Assembly: GCA_009379815.1 (NCBI GenBank)
Contig: WHSY01000007.1
Span: 27,148 to 91,147, forward strand
Source of the DNA: Pseudonocardiaceae bacterium
GTDB taxonomy: Bacteria > Actinomycetota > Actinomycetes > Mycobacteriales > Pseudonocardiaceae
Direction: 5' to 3'
Length of the DNA: 64,000 bases
The translations under genes were made by a program, and so were the position numbers. Within the stretch, counting starts at the first letter, position 1, and each line of letters begins with the position of its first letter. The notes under the pieces were generated by a model. That model saw only the letters and a list, made by a program, of their open reading frames with translations. It made no database searches and was not told the DNA's origin. Below are positions 25,673 through 35,416 of this stretch, one piece after another.

Positions 25673-26596
25673 ATGGAAGATTTCCGCGCAATCGGGAGAC
25701 GGCTCAGCAATTGGGGCCGATGGGATAACGGCGACGAGCGCGACGAGCGGGGAACCACCAACCTGCTCACCGCCGAGCGCATCGTCGCGGCCGCCGGCTG
25801 CATCAGCACGGGCAAGGTCTTCGATCTCGGGATACCGTTCGGCGCCGACGGCCCGCAGCCCGGCGGGGGCCGTATCAATCCGGTCCTGCTGATGTCGGAG
25901 ACCGGGGGTGACCAGGAACATTTCCCCGGCGCCTTCCACTACGCCGACTACGTGTTCATGCCGCTGCAGAGCGCGTCGCAATGGGACGGGCTGGCACACG
26001 TCTACTACGACGATCACCTCTACAACGGCTTCCCGGCTTCGGCGGTGGGCCCGCACGGCGCCAAGCACTGCGCCATCGACGCGCAGGCCAAGGGCGTGAC
26101 CGGCCGCGGCGTCCTCATCGACGTGGCCCGGTACCGGGGCGTCGACTGGTTGGAGATGGGCGATGTCATCACGCCCGACGACCTCGACGGCGCGCTGGCG
26201 CGACAGGGGATGCGGGTGCAGCCGGGCGACATCGTCGCGGTCCGCACCGGGTGGCGTCGCAAGTTCCTCACCGACTCCGACGCGGCCGGCTTCATGGCGG
26301 GAGAGCCGGGTCTCGGCCTCGCCTGCTGCGAGTGGCTGTCGGCGCACGAGGTGGCCGCCGTCTGCTCGGACAACTGGGCGATCGAGGTGCTGCCGGGCGA
26401 GGTCGACGGCGAGCTGCTGCCGGTACACATGGTGCTGATCCGCGACATGGGGATGACGCTGGGCGAGATCCTCGACTTCGAGGAACTCAGCGAGGACTGC
26501 GCCGCGGACGGTCGGTACGACTTCTTCTGCTGCGCCCCGCCCATCAAGTTCCGCCGCGCGGTCGGGTCGCCGATCAATCCGCTGGCGATAAAGTGA
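25673..26596 (+). CDS. Cyclase-family (PF04199-type) metal-dependent hydrolase
   Basis: The 307-residue start is ATG 25673 behind GGGAGA. It belongs to the kynurenine-formamidase/cyclase family. The usual metal motif HxGTHxDxPxH appears in the variant form SQWDGLAHVYYDD. Other landmarks are GRGVLIDVARYRGVDWLEMGD, the PGDIVAVRTGW turn, and CSDNWAIEVLPGEVDGELLPVH. Members with WDGLAH are common in actinobacterial aromatic and alicyclic clusters. They are thought to hydrolyse ring amides, lactones or cyclic ketones, but few have proven substrates. It may open a ring here. It ends seven bases before the TetR gene. Confidence 0.82.
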   Translation: MEDFRAIGRRLSNWGRWDNGDERDERGTTNLLTAERIVAAAGCISTGKVFDLGIPFGADGPQPGGGRINPVLLMSETGGDQEHFPGAFHYADYVFMPLQSASQWDGLAHVYYDDHLYNGFPASAVGPHGAKHCAIDAQAKGVTGRGVLIDVARYRGVDWLEMGDVITPDDLDGALARQGMRVQPGDIVAVRTGWRRKFLTDSDAAGFMAGEPGLGLACCEWLSAHEVAAVCSDNWAIEVLPGEVDGELLPVHMVLIRDMGMTLGEILDFEELSEDCAADGRYDFFCCAPPIKFRRAVGSPINPLAIK

Positions 26597-26602
26597 CGTG
26601 TC

Positions 26603-27241
26603 GTGATGATACCGACGCACTCCGGGCGCCCCGTCCGGCGGACCGGGCCGATCCCGATCGCCGGTCGGCGGGCGACCGGCGAGGAGATCATCCTCGCCGC
26701 ATCCATCGAGGTCATGTCCGAGCACGGTTACCACGGGACCTCGGTGCGCGACATCGCGGAGCGGGCGGGCCTGAGCCCGGCGGCGCTGTATCACCACTTC
26801 TCGTCCAAGCACGACGTGCTGGCGACGATCATGGACCGGGGCATCGAGGAGCTGCTGAGCCGGACCCGCACGGCGTTGCAGTCGGCGGGGGACGACCCCC
26901 CCGACCGGCTGCGGGCTCTCGTCGCGGTCCACGTGCTGTTTCACCTGGAGGACCAGCGCGGGACCCTGCTCGGCACCAGCGAGGTGCGCGGGTTGGAGGA
27001 ACCGGTCCGCAGCGAGCACCTCGCCAAGCGCCAGCAGCAGCAACGGATGTTCGACGGTGTGGTCAGCGACGGGACGCAGCGACGTGCCTTCCGGACCGAG
27101 TACCCGCAAGAGGCGTCCAGGGCGGTGGTCGTGATGTGCACCGGAGTCGCCAGCTGGTACCACCCGGAGGGTCCGCTGACCCGCGAGGAGATCGCGCAGC
27201 GCTACCAGGTGCTGGCTCTCGACCTGGTCGGTGCGGCCTAG
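26603..27241 (+). CDS. TetR/AcrR family transcriptional regulator
   Basis: The 212-residue protein has ATG 26603 (a second ATG follows at 26606). HTH: EEIILAASIEVMSEHGYHG, SVRDIAERAGLSPAALYHHF, SSKHDVL. The ligand domain includes CTGVASWYHPEGPLTREEIAQRYQ, a pattern also seen in the TetR at 8217 (QWYDPTGDVGPVELADRY). The two regulators are likely paralogues. It is transcribed with the cyclase gene and so may autoregulate that unit. Which protein binds the AACGA-type palindromes is unknown. Confidence 0.88.
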   Translation: MMIPTHSGRPVRRTGPIPIAGRRATGEEIILAASIEVMSEHGYHGTSVRDIAERAGLSPAALYHHFSSKHDVLATIMDRGIEELLSRTRTALQSAGDDPPDRLRALVAVHVLFHLEDQRGTLLGTSEVRGLEEPVRSEHLAKRQQQQRMFDGVVSDGTQRRAFRTEYPQEASRAVVVMCTGVASWYHPEGPLTREEIAQRYQVLALDLVGAA

Positions 27242-27246
27242 CTGCC

Positions 27247-27299
27247 CGTGAGTGGCCGTGCTGGCCGGCGGCGAGCCAGGGCTCGCATCGCCACTCACG
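27247..27299. repeat. Nested inverted repeat
   Basis: Perfect 10-bp arms CGTGAGTGGC (27247-27256) and GCCACTCACG (27290-27299) enclose an inner 6-bp stem GCGAGC/GCTCGC (27271-27276, 27281-27286). It begins six bases after the TetR stop and ends before the phosphotransferase start. It has no T-tract. It could be a transcription or processing hairpin, or a small intergenic repeat. Confidence 0.7.
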
Positions 27300-27322
27300 A
27301 CCCTCAACCGGGGGTGGCGCTG

Positions 27323-28726
<1,404 letters not shown>

Positions 28727-28752
28727 CCCGAAGCGGGGAGGAGTGATCGACC

Positions 28753-30327
28753 ATGCTGCTCGGCGACGTCATCGACTACGGGGCGCGGCAGTTCCCCGAC
28801 TCCGACGCGCTGCTGTTCGAGGGCAGCACCACGACCTACACCCAGCTGCGCCGTCGGGCGGGCAGGCTCGCCGCCGCGCTGAGCACGATGGCCGGGCCGG
28901 GGGACCGGGTGGCGGTGCTCGCCGAGAACCGCCCCGAGTTCGTCGAGGCCTACTACGGCGTCCCCATGGCGGGCATGGCGCTGACCTTCATCAACTACCG
29001 GCTGCACCCGGAGGAGATCGCCTACATCCTGGTCGACTCCGGTGCCCGGGTGCTGATCACCGAGCCGCGCTACCTCGTGCCGATGCTCGAGCTGCGCGAC
29101 CGGCTTCCCGAACTGGCCACGGTGATCTGCACCGAGGACGGCGAACCGGTGGCGGGCGACCTCGGCTACGAGCAGGCGCTGGCGCAGGCACCGCCGGACG
29201 AACCCCCGCGCGGCTCCGAGGACGACCTCGCGTGGCTGATCTACACCTCGGGTACGACGGGCAGGCCCAAGGGCGCCATGCTCACCCACCGCAACCTGCT
29301 GACGTCGCTGACCAGCTGGATGATCGAATCCGCGCCGGGCATCGGGGACACCTGCTTGATGCCGTTCCCGCTGTGCCACGTCTCCGGCTACGGCGTGCTC
29401 GGCTATGCGCTGCGCGGGTCCACGCTGGTGCTGCGGCGGTCCTTCGACCCCGAGGACTTCCTGGCCTGCGTCGAGCGGCACCGGGTCTCGCACACGCCGC
29501 TGGCTCCGACGATGCTGAGCATGGTGCTGGCGCACCCGGCCGCCGACCGCTACGACACCTCCAGCTTGCAGGTCATCGCCTACGGCGGGTCGTCGATGCC
29601 CGTCGAGATCCTGCGGCGCGGTATGGCCCGGTTCCCCTCCGCGCGGTTCAACCAGGGGTTCGGCATGACCGAGCTCGGCGGCAACGTGCTGTTCCTCGAC
29701 GGGCCGACTCACGAACGGGCCGCGGAGTCGGCGCCCGAGCTGCTCGGCGCCGCGGGCCGTCCGATGCCGCTGGCCGTGGTGCGCGTGGTCGACGACGCGA
29801 TGGCCGACGTGGCCGTGGGCGAGGTCGGGGAGATCGTGGTGCGGGGCGACCAGGTCACGGCCGGCTACTGGCGCAACGAGCAGGCCACCGCGGAGGTCTT
29901 CGCCGGCGGGTGGTTCCACACCGGCGACATGGGCACCGTCGACGGGGAGGGCTTCGTCAGCGTCGTCGACCGGAAGAAGGACATGATCGTCACCGGCGGC
30001 GAGAACGTCTACAGCCGCGAGGTCGAGGAGGTGCTCTACCGCCACCCCGGCGTCGCCGAGGTGGCCGTGGTGGGCCTGCCCGACGAGAAGTGGGGCGAGA
30101 ACGTCTGCGCGGTCGTGGTGGCGGCAACCGATGCGCCACCCCTCCCCGAGGAGCTGACCGAGCTGTGCAGCCGCCACCTCGCCTCGTACAAGAAGCCGAA
30201 GGTCTACCGCTTCATCGCCGAACTTCCCAAGAACGCCTCCGGCAAGATCCTCAAGCGGCAGCTGCGGGAGGCGGCGCAGCCGGCTGCCGCCGGTAACCGC
30301 ACGACACCGAGGACGGTGATCACATGA
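28753..30327 (+). CDS. Acyl-CoA synthetase (AMP-dependent), tandem copy 1
   Basis: The 524-residue protein starts at ATG 28753 behind GGGGAGGAG. Motifs are IYTSGTTGRPKGAMLTHRN, A5 FNQGFGMTELGGN, GWFHTGDMGTVDGEGF, VDRKKDMIVTGGENVYSRE, and catalytic Lys in LPKNASGKILKRQLRE. The FGMTELGGN A5 motif is shared with the next gene, so the two are tandem paralogues. Its stop overlaps the next start (ATGA). It is preceded at 26 bp by the kinase fusion gene. A hydroxylated fatty or cyclic acid substrate would fit the kinase neighbour, but this is inference. Confidence 0.92.
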   Translation: MLLGDVIDYGARQFPDSDALLFEGSTTTYTQLRRRAGRLAAALSTMAGPGDRVAVLAENRPEFVEAYYGVPMAGMALTFINYRLHPEEIAYILVDSGARVLITEPRYLVPMLELRDRLPELATVICTEDGEPVAGDLGYEQALAQAPPDEPPRGSEDDLAWLIYTSGTTGRPKGAMLTHRNLLTSLTSWMIESAPGIGDTCLMPFPLCHVSGYGVLGYALRGSTLVLRRSFDPEDFLACVERHRVSHTPLAPTMLSMVLAHPAADRYDTSSLQVIAYGGSSMPVEILRRGMARFPSARFNQGFGMTELGGNVLFLDGPTHERAAESAPELLGAAGRPMPLAVVRVVDDAMADVAVGEVGEIVVRGDQVTAGYWRNEQATAEVFAGGWFHTGDMGTVDGEGFVSVVDRKKDMIVTGGENVYSREVEEVLYRHPGVAEVAVVGLPDEKWGENVCAVVVAATDAPPLPEELTELCSRHLASYKKPKVYRFIAELPKNASGKILKRQLREAAQPAAAGNRTTPRTVIT

Positions 30328-31922
30328 AGATCAGCGACCTGCTGCAGTTCTCGGCCAGCCGCGAGCCCGGCGCCACGGCACTGGTCTTCGACGACCGGCA
30401 GCTGTCCTACCAGCAGCTCTACGAGCAGGTCTGCCGGCTGGCGAACGGGTTGCGCCGGATCGCCGAACCCGGGGACCGGGTGGCGATCCTGAGCGAGAAC
30501 TGCATCGAGTACGTGCTGGCCTACTACGGAGTGCCGCTGGCCGGCATGGGCCTGGTGTTCCTGAACTACCGGCTCTCCGCTCGCGAGGTGGCCGACATCC
30601 TGGACGACTCGCGACCCACCGTGCTGATCACCGAGCAGGCCTATCTCGAGACCAGCAGGACCGCGAGCGCCGGCGTCGAGTCGATCCACACGATGGTGTG
30701 CGTCGACGGCAGCGATGGCGGGGCCGCCGGGACGGTGCCGTTCGCGAGCCTGTTCGAGGGCTCGCCGACGACCGAGCCGGACACCTCGGACGAGTCGCTG
30801 GCCTGGCTGCTCTACACCTCCGGCACCACCGGTAAGGCGAAGGGCGCGGCGCTGAGCCACCGCAACGTCACCACCGCGGTCTGCAACTCGGCGATCAGCT
30901 GGGACTCCTCCGAACCGGGCCCGGTGCGCTCGCTGTTCCCCTGGCCGCTGTGTCACATCGCCGGCTACGCGGTGCTGGTCTCGCACCTGCAGGCGCAGAC
31001 CCTCGTGCTGATGCGGCGCTACGACCCGGAGGCCTTCCTGGCCCTGGTGCAGGACAAGCGGATCACGTCGATCACGGGGGCCCCGACGATGCTGGCGATG
31101 TTGCTGCGCCATCCGGCGATCGACCGCTACGACACCTCGAGCATCACCCGGATCGGATACGGCTCGGCGCCGATGCCCGCACAGGTGCTGCGGGAGGCGA
31201 TGCAGCGGTTCCCCTCGGCCGGCTTCCAGACCGGCTTCGGGATGACCGAGCTGGGCGGCAACGTCATGATCCACTCCATGGCCGACCACGTCGCCGCGGC
31301 ACAGGGACGCACCGAGCTGCTGGAGTCGATCGGCAAGCCGATGGCGCTGTCGGCGGTACGGATCGTCGACGACGACGGCAACGACGTGGCCCGCAACGAG
31401 GTGGGCGAGCTCGTCGTCCGCGGCGAGCAGGTGCTCACCCACTACTGGAACCGGCCGGACGCGACCGAGGAGGCGCTGCGGGACGGCTGGTTGCACACCG
31501 GCGACATGGCCCGCTGCGACGACGCCGGCTATTTCTACATCGTCGACCGCAAGAAGGACATGGTCCTGTCCGGCGGGGAGAACGTCTACTCCCGGGAGGT
31601 GGAGGAGGTGCTGCACCAGCACTCCGCGGTGGGGGCCGCGGCGGTCGTCGGCCAACCCGACGAGCTGTGGGGCGAGCTGGTGGTCGCGGTCGTCGAGCCG
31701 CGGGCGGGGGAGGAGCCCGCGGAGCGCGACATCATCGAGTTCTGTACCGGGCGGCTGGCCCGGTACAAGTGCCCGCGGCGGGTGATGCTGGTCGACGAGC
31801 TGCCCCGCAACACCGTCGGGAAGGTGCTCAAGCGGGAGCTGCGGGCACAGCTCGGTGCCGGGGCCGCACCGGCGCCGACCCCGGCCGCACCGAGCGTTGA
31901 CAGCGGGTCGGCCCAGTCCTAG
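30324..31922 (+). CDS. Acyl-CoA synthetase (AMP-dependent), tandem copy 2
   Basis: The 532-residue paralogue of its neighbour starts at ATG 30324. Motifs are LYTSGTTGKAKGAALSHRN, A5 FQTGFGMTELGGN, GWLHTGDMARCDDAGYF, VDRKKDMVLSGGENVYSRE, and Lys in LPRNTVGKVLKRELRA. An Ala/Pro-rich tail (GAGAAPAPTPAAPS) follows the catalytic region. The two paralogues differ around the substrate pocket (residues 180-300), so they may activate different acids. The promoter for the next operon lies within the last 30 bases of this gene. Confidence 0.92.
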   Translation: MKISDLLQFSASREPGATALVFDDRQLSYQQLYEQVCRLANGLRRIAEPGDRVAILSENCIEYVLAYYGVPLAGMGLVFLNYRLSAREVADILDDSRPTVLITEQAYLETSRTASAGVESIHTMVCVDGSDGGAAGTVPFASLFEGSPTTEPDTSDESLAWLLYTSGTTGKAKGAALSHRNVTTAVCNSAISWDSSEPGPVRSLFPWPLCHIAGYAVLVSHLQAQTLVLMRRYDPEAFLALVQDKRITSITGAPTMLAMLLRHPAIDRYDTSSITRIGYGSAPMPAQVLREAMQRFPSAGFQTGFGMTELGGNVMIHSMADHVAAAQGRTELLESIGKPMALSAVRIVDDDGNDVARNEVGELVVRGEQVLTHYWNRPDATEEALRDGWLHTGDMARCDDAGYFYIVDRKKDMVLSGGENVYSREVEEVLHQHSAVGAAAVVGQPDELWGELVVAVVEPRAGEEPAERDIIEFCTGRLARYKCPRRVMLVDELPRNTVGKVLKRELRAQLGAGAAPAPTPAAPSVDSGSAQS

Positions 31923-31925
31923 TTT
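31897..31925 (+). promoter_or_regulatory. Strong predicted promoter for the SMP-30 operon
   Basis: A consensus TTGACA (31897-31902) and TAGTTT (31920-31925) are spaced by 17 bp. It lies across the stop of the upstream ligase gene and drives the genes from 31961. A palindrome begins at the very next base. Confidence 0.65.
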
Positions 31926-31941
31926 TCGAACGAACGATCGA
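31926..31941. promoter_or_regulatory. Candidate operator downstream of the -10 box
   Basis: TCGAACGAACGATCGA is a 16-bp palindrome with six of eight pairs. It contains AACGAACG, related to the AACGATTG, AACGAGCG and AACAAGCG cores of the other sites. It lies 20 bp before the SMP-30 start and would cover the transcription start. Confidence 0.5.
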
Positions 31942-31960
31942 CCAGAAGGGAGCGAAACGG

Positions 31961-32899
31961 ATGGCCGAGGACGGCGGGGCGTTCCGCGAGGTCAGCAGCG
32001 GGTTGCAGTTCCCGGAGGGTCCGATCGCGCTCGACGACGGATCGGTGCTGCTGGTGGAGATCCAACGGGGCACGCTGTCCCGGGTCGGCACCGACGGGAC
32101 CGTCTCGGTGGTGGCCGACTGCGGCGGGGGACCCAACGGCGCGGCCGTCGGTCCGGACGGCGCGGTCTACGTGTGCAACAACGGCGGGTTCGAGTGGCAC
32201 GAGCGCGACGGGATGACCGCCCCCGGCCACCAGCCTGCGGACTACCTCGGGGGACGGATCCAGCGCGTCACCCTCGACGGCGCGGTGACCGACCTCTACA
32301 CGTCGGTCGACGGACGGCCGCTGCGCGGCCCGAACGACATCGTGTTCGACGCCGAGGGTGGCTTCTACTTCACCGACCTCGGCAAGAGCCGCGACCGCGA
32401 GTCCGACACCGGCGGACTGTACTACGCCACGGTCGACGGTTCGCGGATCGAGGAGCTCGTGCACCCGCTGACCCAGCCCAACGGCGTGGGCCTGTCGCCG
32501 GACGGATCCCGGGTCTACGTGGCCGAGACCGGCCCCGGGCGGGTGTGGTGGTGGGACATCGACGCACCGGGCCGGCTCCGGCAGGCGGCCGGCGCACTCG
32601 GACCGGGCGGAGCCACGCTGCTGCACGGCTTCGAGGGCTTCCAGCTGCTGGACTCGCTCGCGGTCGACTCCGAGGGCGATGTCTGCGTGGCGACGCTGGT
32701 CACCGGCGGGATCAGCATCCTCGGCCCCGACGGCGGGCTCAAGGACGTGGTCCAGACCCCGGAGTACGACGTGTTCGTCACCAACATCTGCTTCGGCGGT
32801 CCGGACCTGCGGACCGCGTTCATCACCTCCTCGGGCCGGGGCAAGCTCTACGCCACCAGGTGGCACTGCCCGGGCCTGCGACTGAACTTCCCGGTGTGA
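31961..32899 (+). CDS. SMP-30/gluconolactonase family lactonase
   Basis: The 312-residue six-bladed beta-propeller has ATG 31961 after AAGGGAGCG. Metal ligands of the family are visible as Glu19 in FPEGP, Asn in RGPNDIVFDAEG, and Asp in LDSLAVDSEGD. Blade repeats GPDGAVYVCNNG, SPDGSRVYVAET and DSEGDVCVATL are clear. It hydrolyses a lactone using a divalent cation. In a ring-degradation cluster it could open a lactone made by Baeyer-Villiger or ring-cleavage chemistry, or an aldonolactone. It is the first gene of a five-gene unit with a CoA ligase, a crotonase, an APH kinase and an acyl-CoA dehydrogenase. Confidence 0.9.
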   Translation: MAEDGGAFREVSSGLQFPEGPIALDDGSVLLVEIQRGTLSRVGTDGTVSVVADCGGGPNGAAVGPDGAVYVCNNGGFEWHERDGMTAPGHQPADYLGGRIQRVTLDGAVTDLYTSVDGRPLRGPNDIVFDAEGGFYFTDLGKSRDRESDTGGLYYATVDGSRIEELVHPLTQPNGVGLSPDGSRVYVAETGPGRVWWWDIDAPGRLRQAAGALGPGGATLLHGFEGFQLLDSLAVDSEGDVCVATLVTGGISILGPDGGLKDVVQTPEYDVFVTNICFGGPDLRTAFITSSGRGKLYATRWHCPGLRLNFPV

Positions 32900-32913
32900 G
32901 AGACGAGGTACCA

Positions 32914-34638
32914 GTGGTGAGCACTCTGGACGAGAGCCCGCGAGCGCCGTTCATCGCGCAGCTGACCGCTCCGGGCGGCGACTTCGAGGTCGCCGAGCGC
33001 ACCGTGAACGGCATCCCGATGCGCGTCTACACCGGGCAGCCCCGGACGCTGCGCGACATCCTGGAGGCCAGCCGCCAGTTCGGCGACCGGGACTACCTGG
33101 TCTACGGTGACGACCGGCTGACGTTCGCCGACCACTACCGGCTGGTGGCCGGGCTCGCCCGGTGCCTGCGGCAGGAGTACGGGCTGGTCGGAGGCGACCG
33201 GGTGGCGATCACCATGCGCAACTACCCGGAATGGGGGCCGCTGTTCTGGGCGATCCAGGCAGCCGGCTTGATCGCGGTGCCGCTCAACGCCTGGTGGACG
33301 GGCCCCGAGCTGCGCTACGCCGTGGCCGACTCCGGTGCCACGCTGGTCTTCGCCGACGCCGAGCGGGTGGCGATCCTGCAGCCGCACCTCGCCGAGCTCG
33401 CCGCGCCGGTCGTCGAGGTGCGCGGCGGGTCGCAGCCTCCCGACGGGGTGCGCAGCTGGCGCGACCTGGTGGACTCGCTGGGCCCGGACGCGGAACTGCC
33501 CGAGGTCACCGTCGCGCCCGAGGACGACGCCACGATCCTCTACACCTCGGGCACCACCGGCAGGCCGAAGGGCGCGATCGGCAGCCACCGCAACCACTGC
33601 ACCAACATGCACAACACCCTGCTGGGCGCGACCGTCAGCGCGATCGTGGCCAACGGGGGCGTCGCACCCGACCCGCCCGGGCCGGACGAGCCGCAGCCGG
33701 GCGTGCTGCTGACCTTCCCGATGTTCCACATCGCCGGCATCACGATGCTGTGCTTCGCCGCCCTGACGGGCACCAAGATGGTCACCATGTACCGGTGGGA
33801 CGCCGACGAGGCGCGGCGGTTGATCGCGCGGGAGCAGCTGGCGAGCGCGGCCGGCGTGCCGACGCTGATGCGCCAGCTCGTCGAGGCTGCCACCGAGCAT
33901 CCCGACGACCTGACGACCCTCGCCGGGCTGAGCATGGGCGGCGCGCCGATCCCGCCCGAGCTGGTGTCCCGGGTCGACACCACCTTCGCCTCCGCCGTGG
34001 CGCCGTCCAACGGCTACGGGCTGACCGAGACGACGTCCGCGGTCGTCAGCAACACCGGATCGGACTACGTGACCCACCCGGACAGCGTCGGCCGCTGTCA
34101 GCCCGGTGCAGACCTGCGGATCGTCGACCCGGGCACGGGAGCGGACACGGCCGAGGGCGAGATCGGCGAGCTGTGGTTCCGTGGCCCCAACGTCGTGCGC
34201 GGGTACTGGAACAACCCGGATGCCACCGCGGCCGCGTTCACCGACGGCTGGTTTCACACCGGCGACCTCGGCCATGTCCGCAACGGTTGGGTCTACGTGG
34301 TCGACCGACGCAAGGACGTCGTGATCCGAGGCGGTGAGAACGTCTACTGCGTGGAGGTGGAGGGTGCGCTGTTCGAGCATCCCGACGTCGCCGACGCGGC
34401 CGTCGTCGGCCTGCCGCACGCAGCACTCGGCGAGGAGGTCGCGGCGGTGCTCCGGCTGCACGACGGTGCCACCACCGGCGCCGAGGACCTGCGCGAGCAC
34501 GTCGCGACGCGGCTGGCGTCGTTCAAGGTGCCGTCACACGTCGTGTTCTGGCACGAGCCGCTGCCCCGGACCACGACCGGCAAGGTGCTCAAGCGCGACC
34601 TGCGCGACCAGATCGCGTCGACCGTCGCCGCAGGTTAG
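32914..34638 (+). CDS. Acyl-CoA synthetase (AMP-dependent)
   Basis: The 574-residue start is probably GTG 32914, or the adjacent GTG 32917, after GAGACGAGG, 14 bp from the lactonase stop. The longer open frame upstream is not coding. It has an extra approximately 45-residue N-terminal segment (FEVAERTVNGIPMRVYTGQP) and a loop insertion (NGGVAPDPPGPDEPQPG). Motifs are LYTSGTTGRPKGAIGSHRN, A5 SNGYGLTETTS, GWFHTGDLGHVRNGW, VDRRKDVVIRGGENVYCVE, and Lys in LPRTTTGKVLKRDLRD. It is unlike the tandem pair at 28753/30324 and closer to long-chain FadD proteins with the GYGLTET motif. Confidence 0.9.
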   Translation: MVSTLDESPRAPFIAQLTAPGGDFEVAERTVNGIPMRVYTGQPRTLRDILEASRQFGDRDYLVYGDDRLTFADHYRLVAGLARCLRQEYGLVGGDRVAITMRNYPEWGPLFWAIQAAGLIAVPLNAWWTGPELRYAVADSGATLVFADAERVAILQPHLAELAAPVVEVRGGSQPPDGVRSWRDLVDSLGPDAELPEVTVAPEDDATILYTSGTTGRPKGAIGSHRNHCTNMHNTLLGATVSAIVANGGVAPDPPGPDEPQPGVLLTFPMFHIAGITMLCFAALTGTKMVTMYRWDADEARRLIAREQLASAAGVPTLMRQLVEAATEHPDDLTTLAGLSMGGAPIPPELVSRVDTTFASAVAPSNGYGLTETTSAVVSNTGSDYVTHPDSVGRCQPGADLRIVDPGTGADTAEGEIGELWFRGPNVVRGYWNNPDATAAAFTDGWFHTGDLGHVRNGWVYVVDRRKDVVIRGGENVYCVEVEGALFEHPDVADAAVVGLPHAALGEEVAAVLRLHDGATTGAEDLREHVATRLASFKVPSHVVFWHEPLPRTTTGKVLKRDLRDQIASTVAAG

Positions 34639-34645
34639 GAGATCG

Positions 34646-35416
34646 ATGTACACCGACATCAGCTACGACAGCCATGGCCACGTGGGTGTCGTGACGCTGA
34701 ACCGGCCCGACGTGCGCAACGCGCTGCGCCGCCAGACCTACCGCGAGCTCGAGGACGCGGTACGCGGTACCACCGCACGGGTGCTGGTGATCACCGGTGC
34801 GGGCGGCTCGTTCTGCTCCGGCGACGACGTGCGGGAGGTGTTCGGCGGTGACGACGCGGGCTCGGCGCCCCCGAGACCGCAGCCGCGTCTCACCCCGGCG
34901 GCGGAGGCGCTGCTGCACACCAACGTCCCGGTGATCGCGGCCGTCAACGGGCCCGCGGTCGGCTGGGGCATGGAGCTGGCGCTGTTCGCCGACCTGCGCA
35001 TCGCCGGCAGCAGCGCCCGCTTCGGCGAGCTGTTCGTCAAGCGCGGGCTGTGCAGCGACGTCGCAGGCATCGGGCGGCTGGCGCAGCTGGTCGGCCGGGA
35101 GCGGGCGGCCGAGCTGCTGTTCACCGGCGACGTGATCGACGCCGAGCAGGCGCAGCGCATCGGGCTGGTCGGGCGGACCGTCGACGACGCCGAACTGCTG
35201 GGCGCTGCCCTGGAGCTGGCCGGCCGGATCGCGGCCAACCCGCCACTGGCCGTCGCCGCGCTCAAGGAGGGGCTGCGTCGCGCCCTGGACCCGGACTGGT
35301 CGGGGCTGGGCAGCTGGGTATCGGCCACGCTCGGCGAGCTGTTCACCACCGAGGACCACCGGGAGGGTGTGCGCTCGTTCCTGGAGAAGCGGGAGCCCCG
35401 TTATGTCGGCCGCTGA
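34646..35416 (+). CDS. Enoyl-CoA hydratase/isomerase family protein
   Basis: The 256-residue crotonase has ATG 34646 behind AGGAG, seven bases after the ligase. Segments are GGSFCSGDDVREVFGG (53-68) and GPAVGWGMELALFADLRI. Catalytic positions are Glu110 (kept), Phe130 and Asp138, in KRGLCSDVAGIGRL. The Glu110/Asp138 pair matches the 23472 protein and suggests isomerase or specialised hydratase chemistry. Its end overlaps the APH kinase start by 14 bases. Confidence 0.9.
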   Translation: MYTDISYDSHGHVGVVTLNRPDVRNALRRQTYRELEDAVRGTTARVLVITGAGGSFCSGDDVREVFGGDDAGSAPPRPQPRLTPAAEALLHTNVPVIAAVNGPAVGWGMELALFADLRIAGSSARFGELFVKRGLCSDVAGIGRLAQLVGRERAAELLFTGDVIDAEQAQRIGLVGRTVDDAELLGAALELAGRIAANPPLAVAALKEGLRRALDPDWSGLGSWVSATLGELFTTEDHREGVRSFLEKREPRYVGR

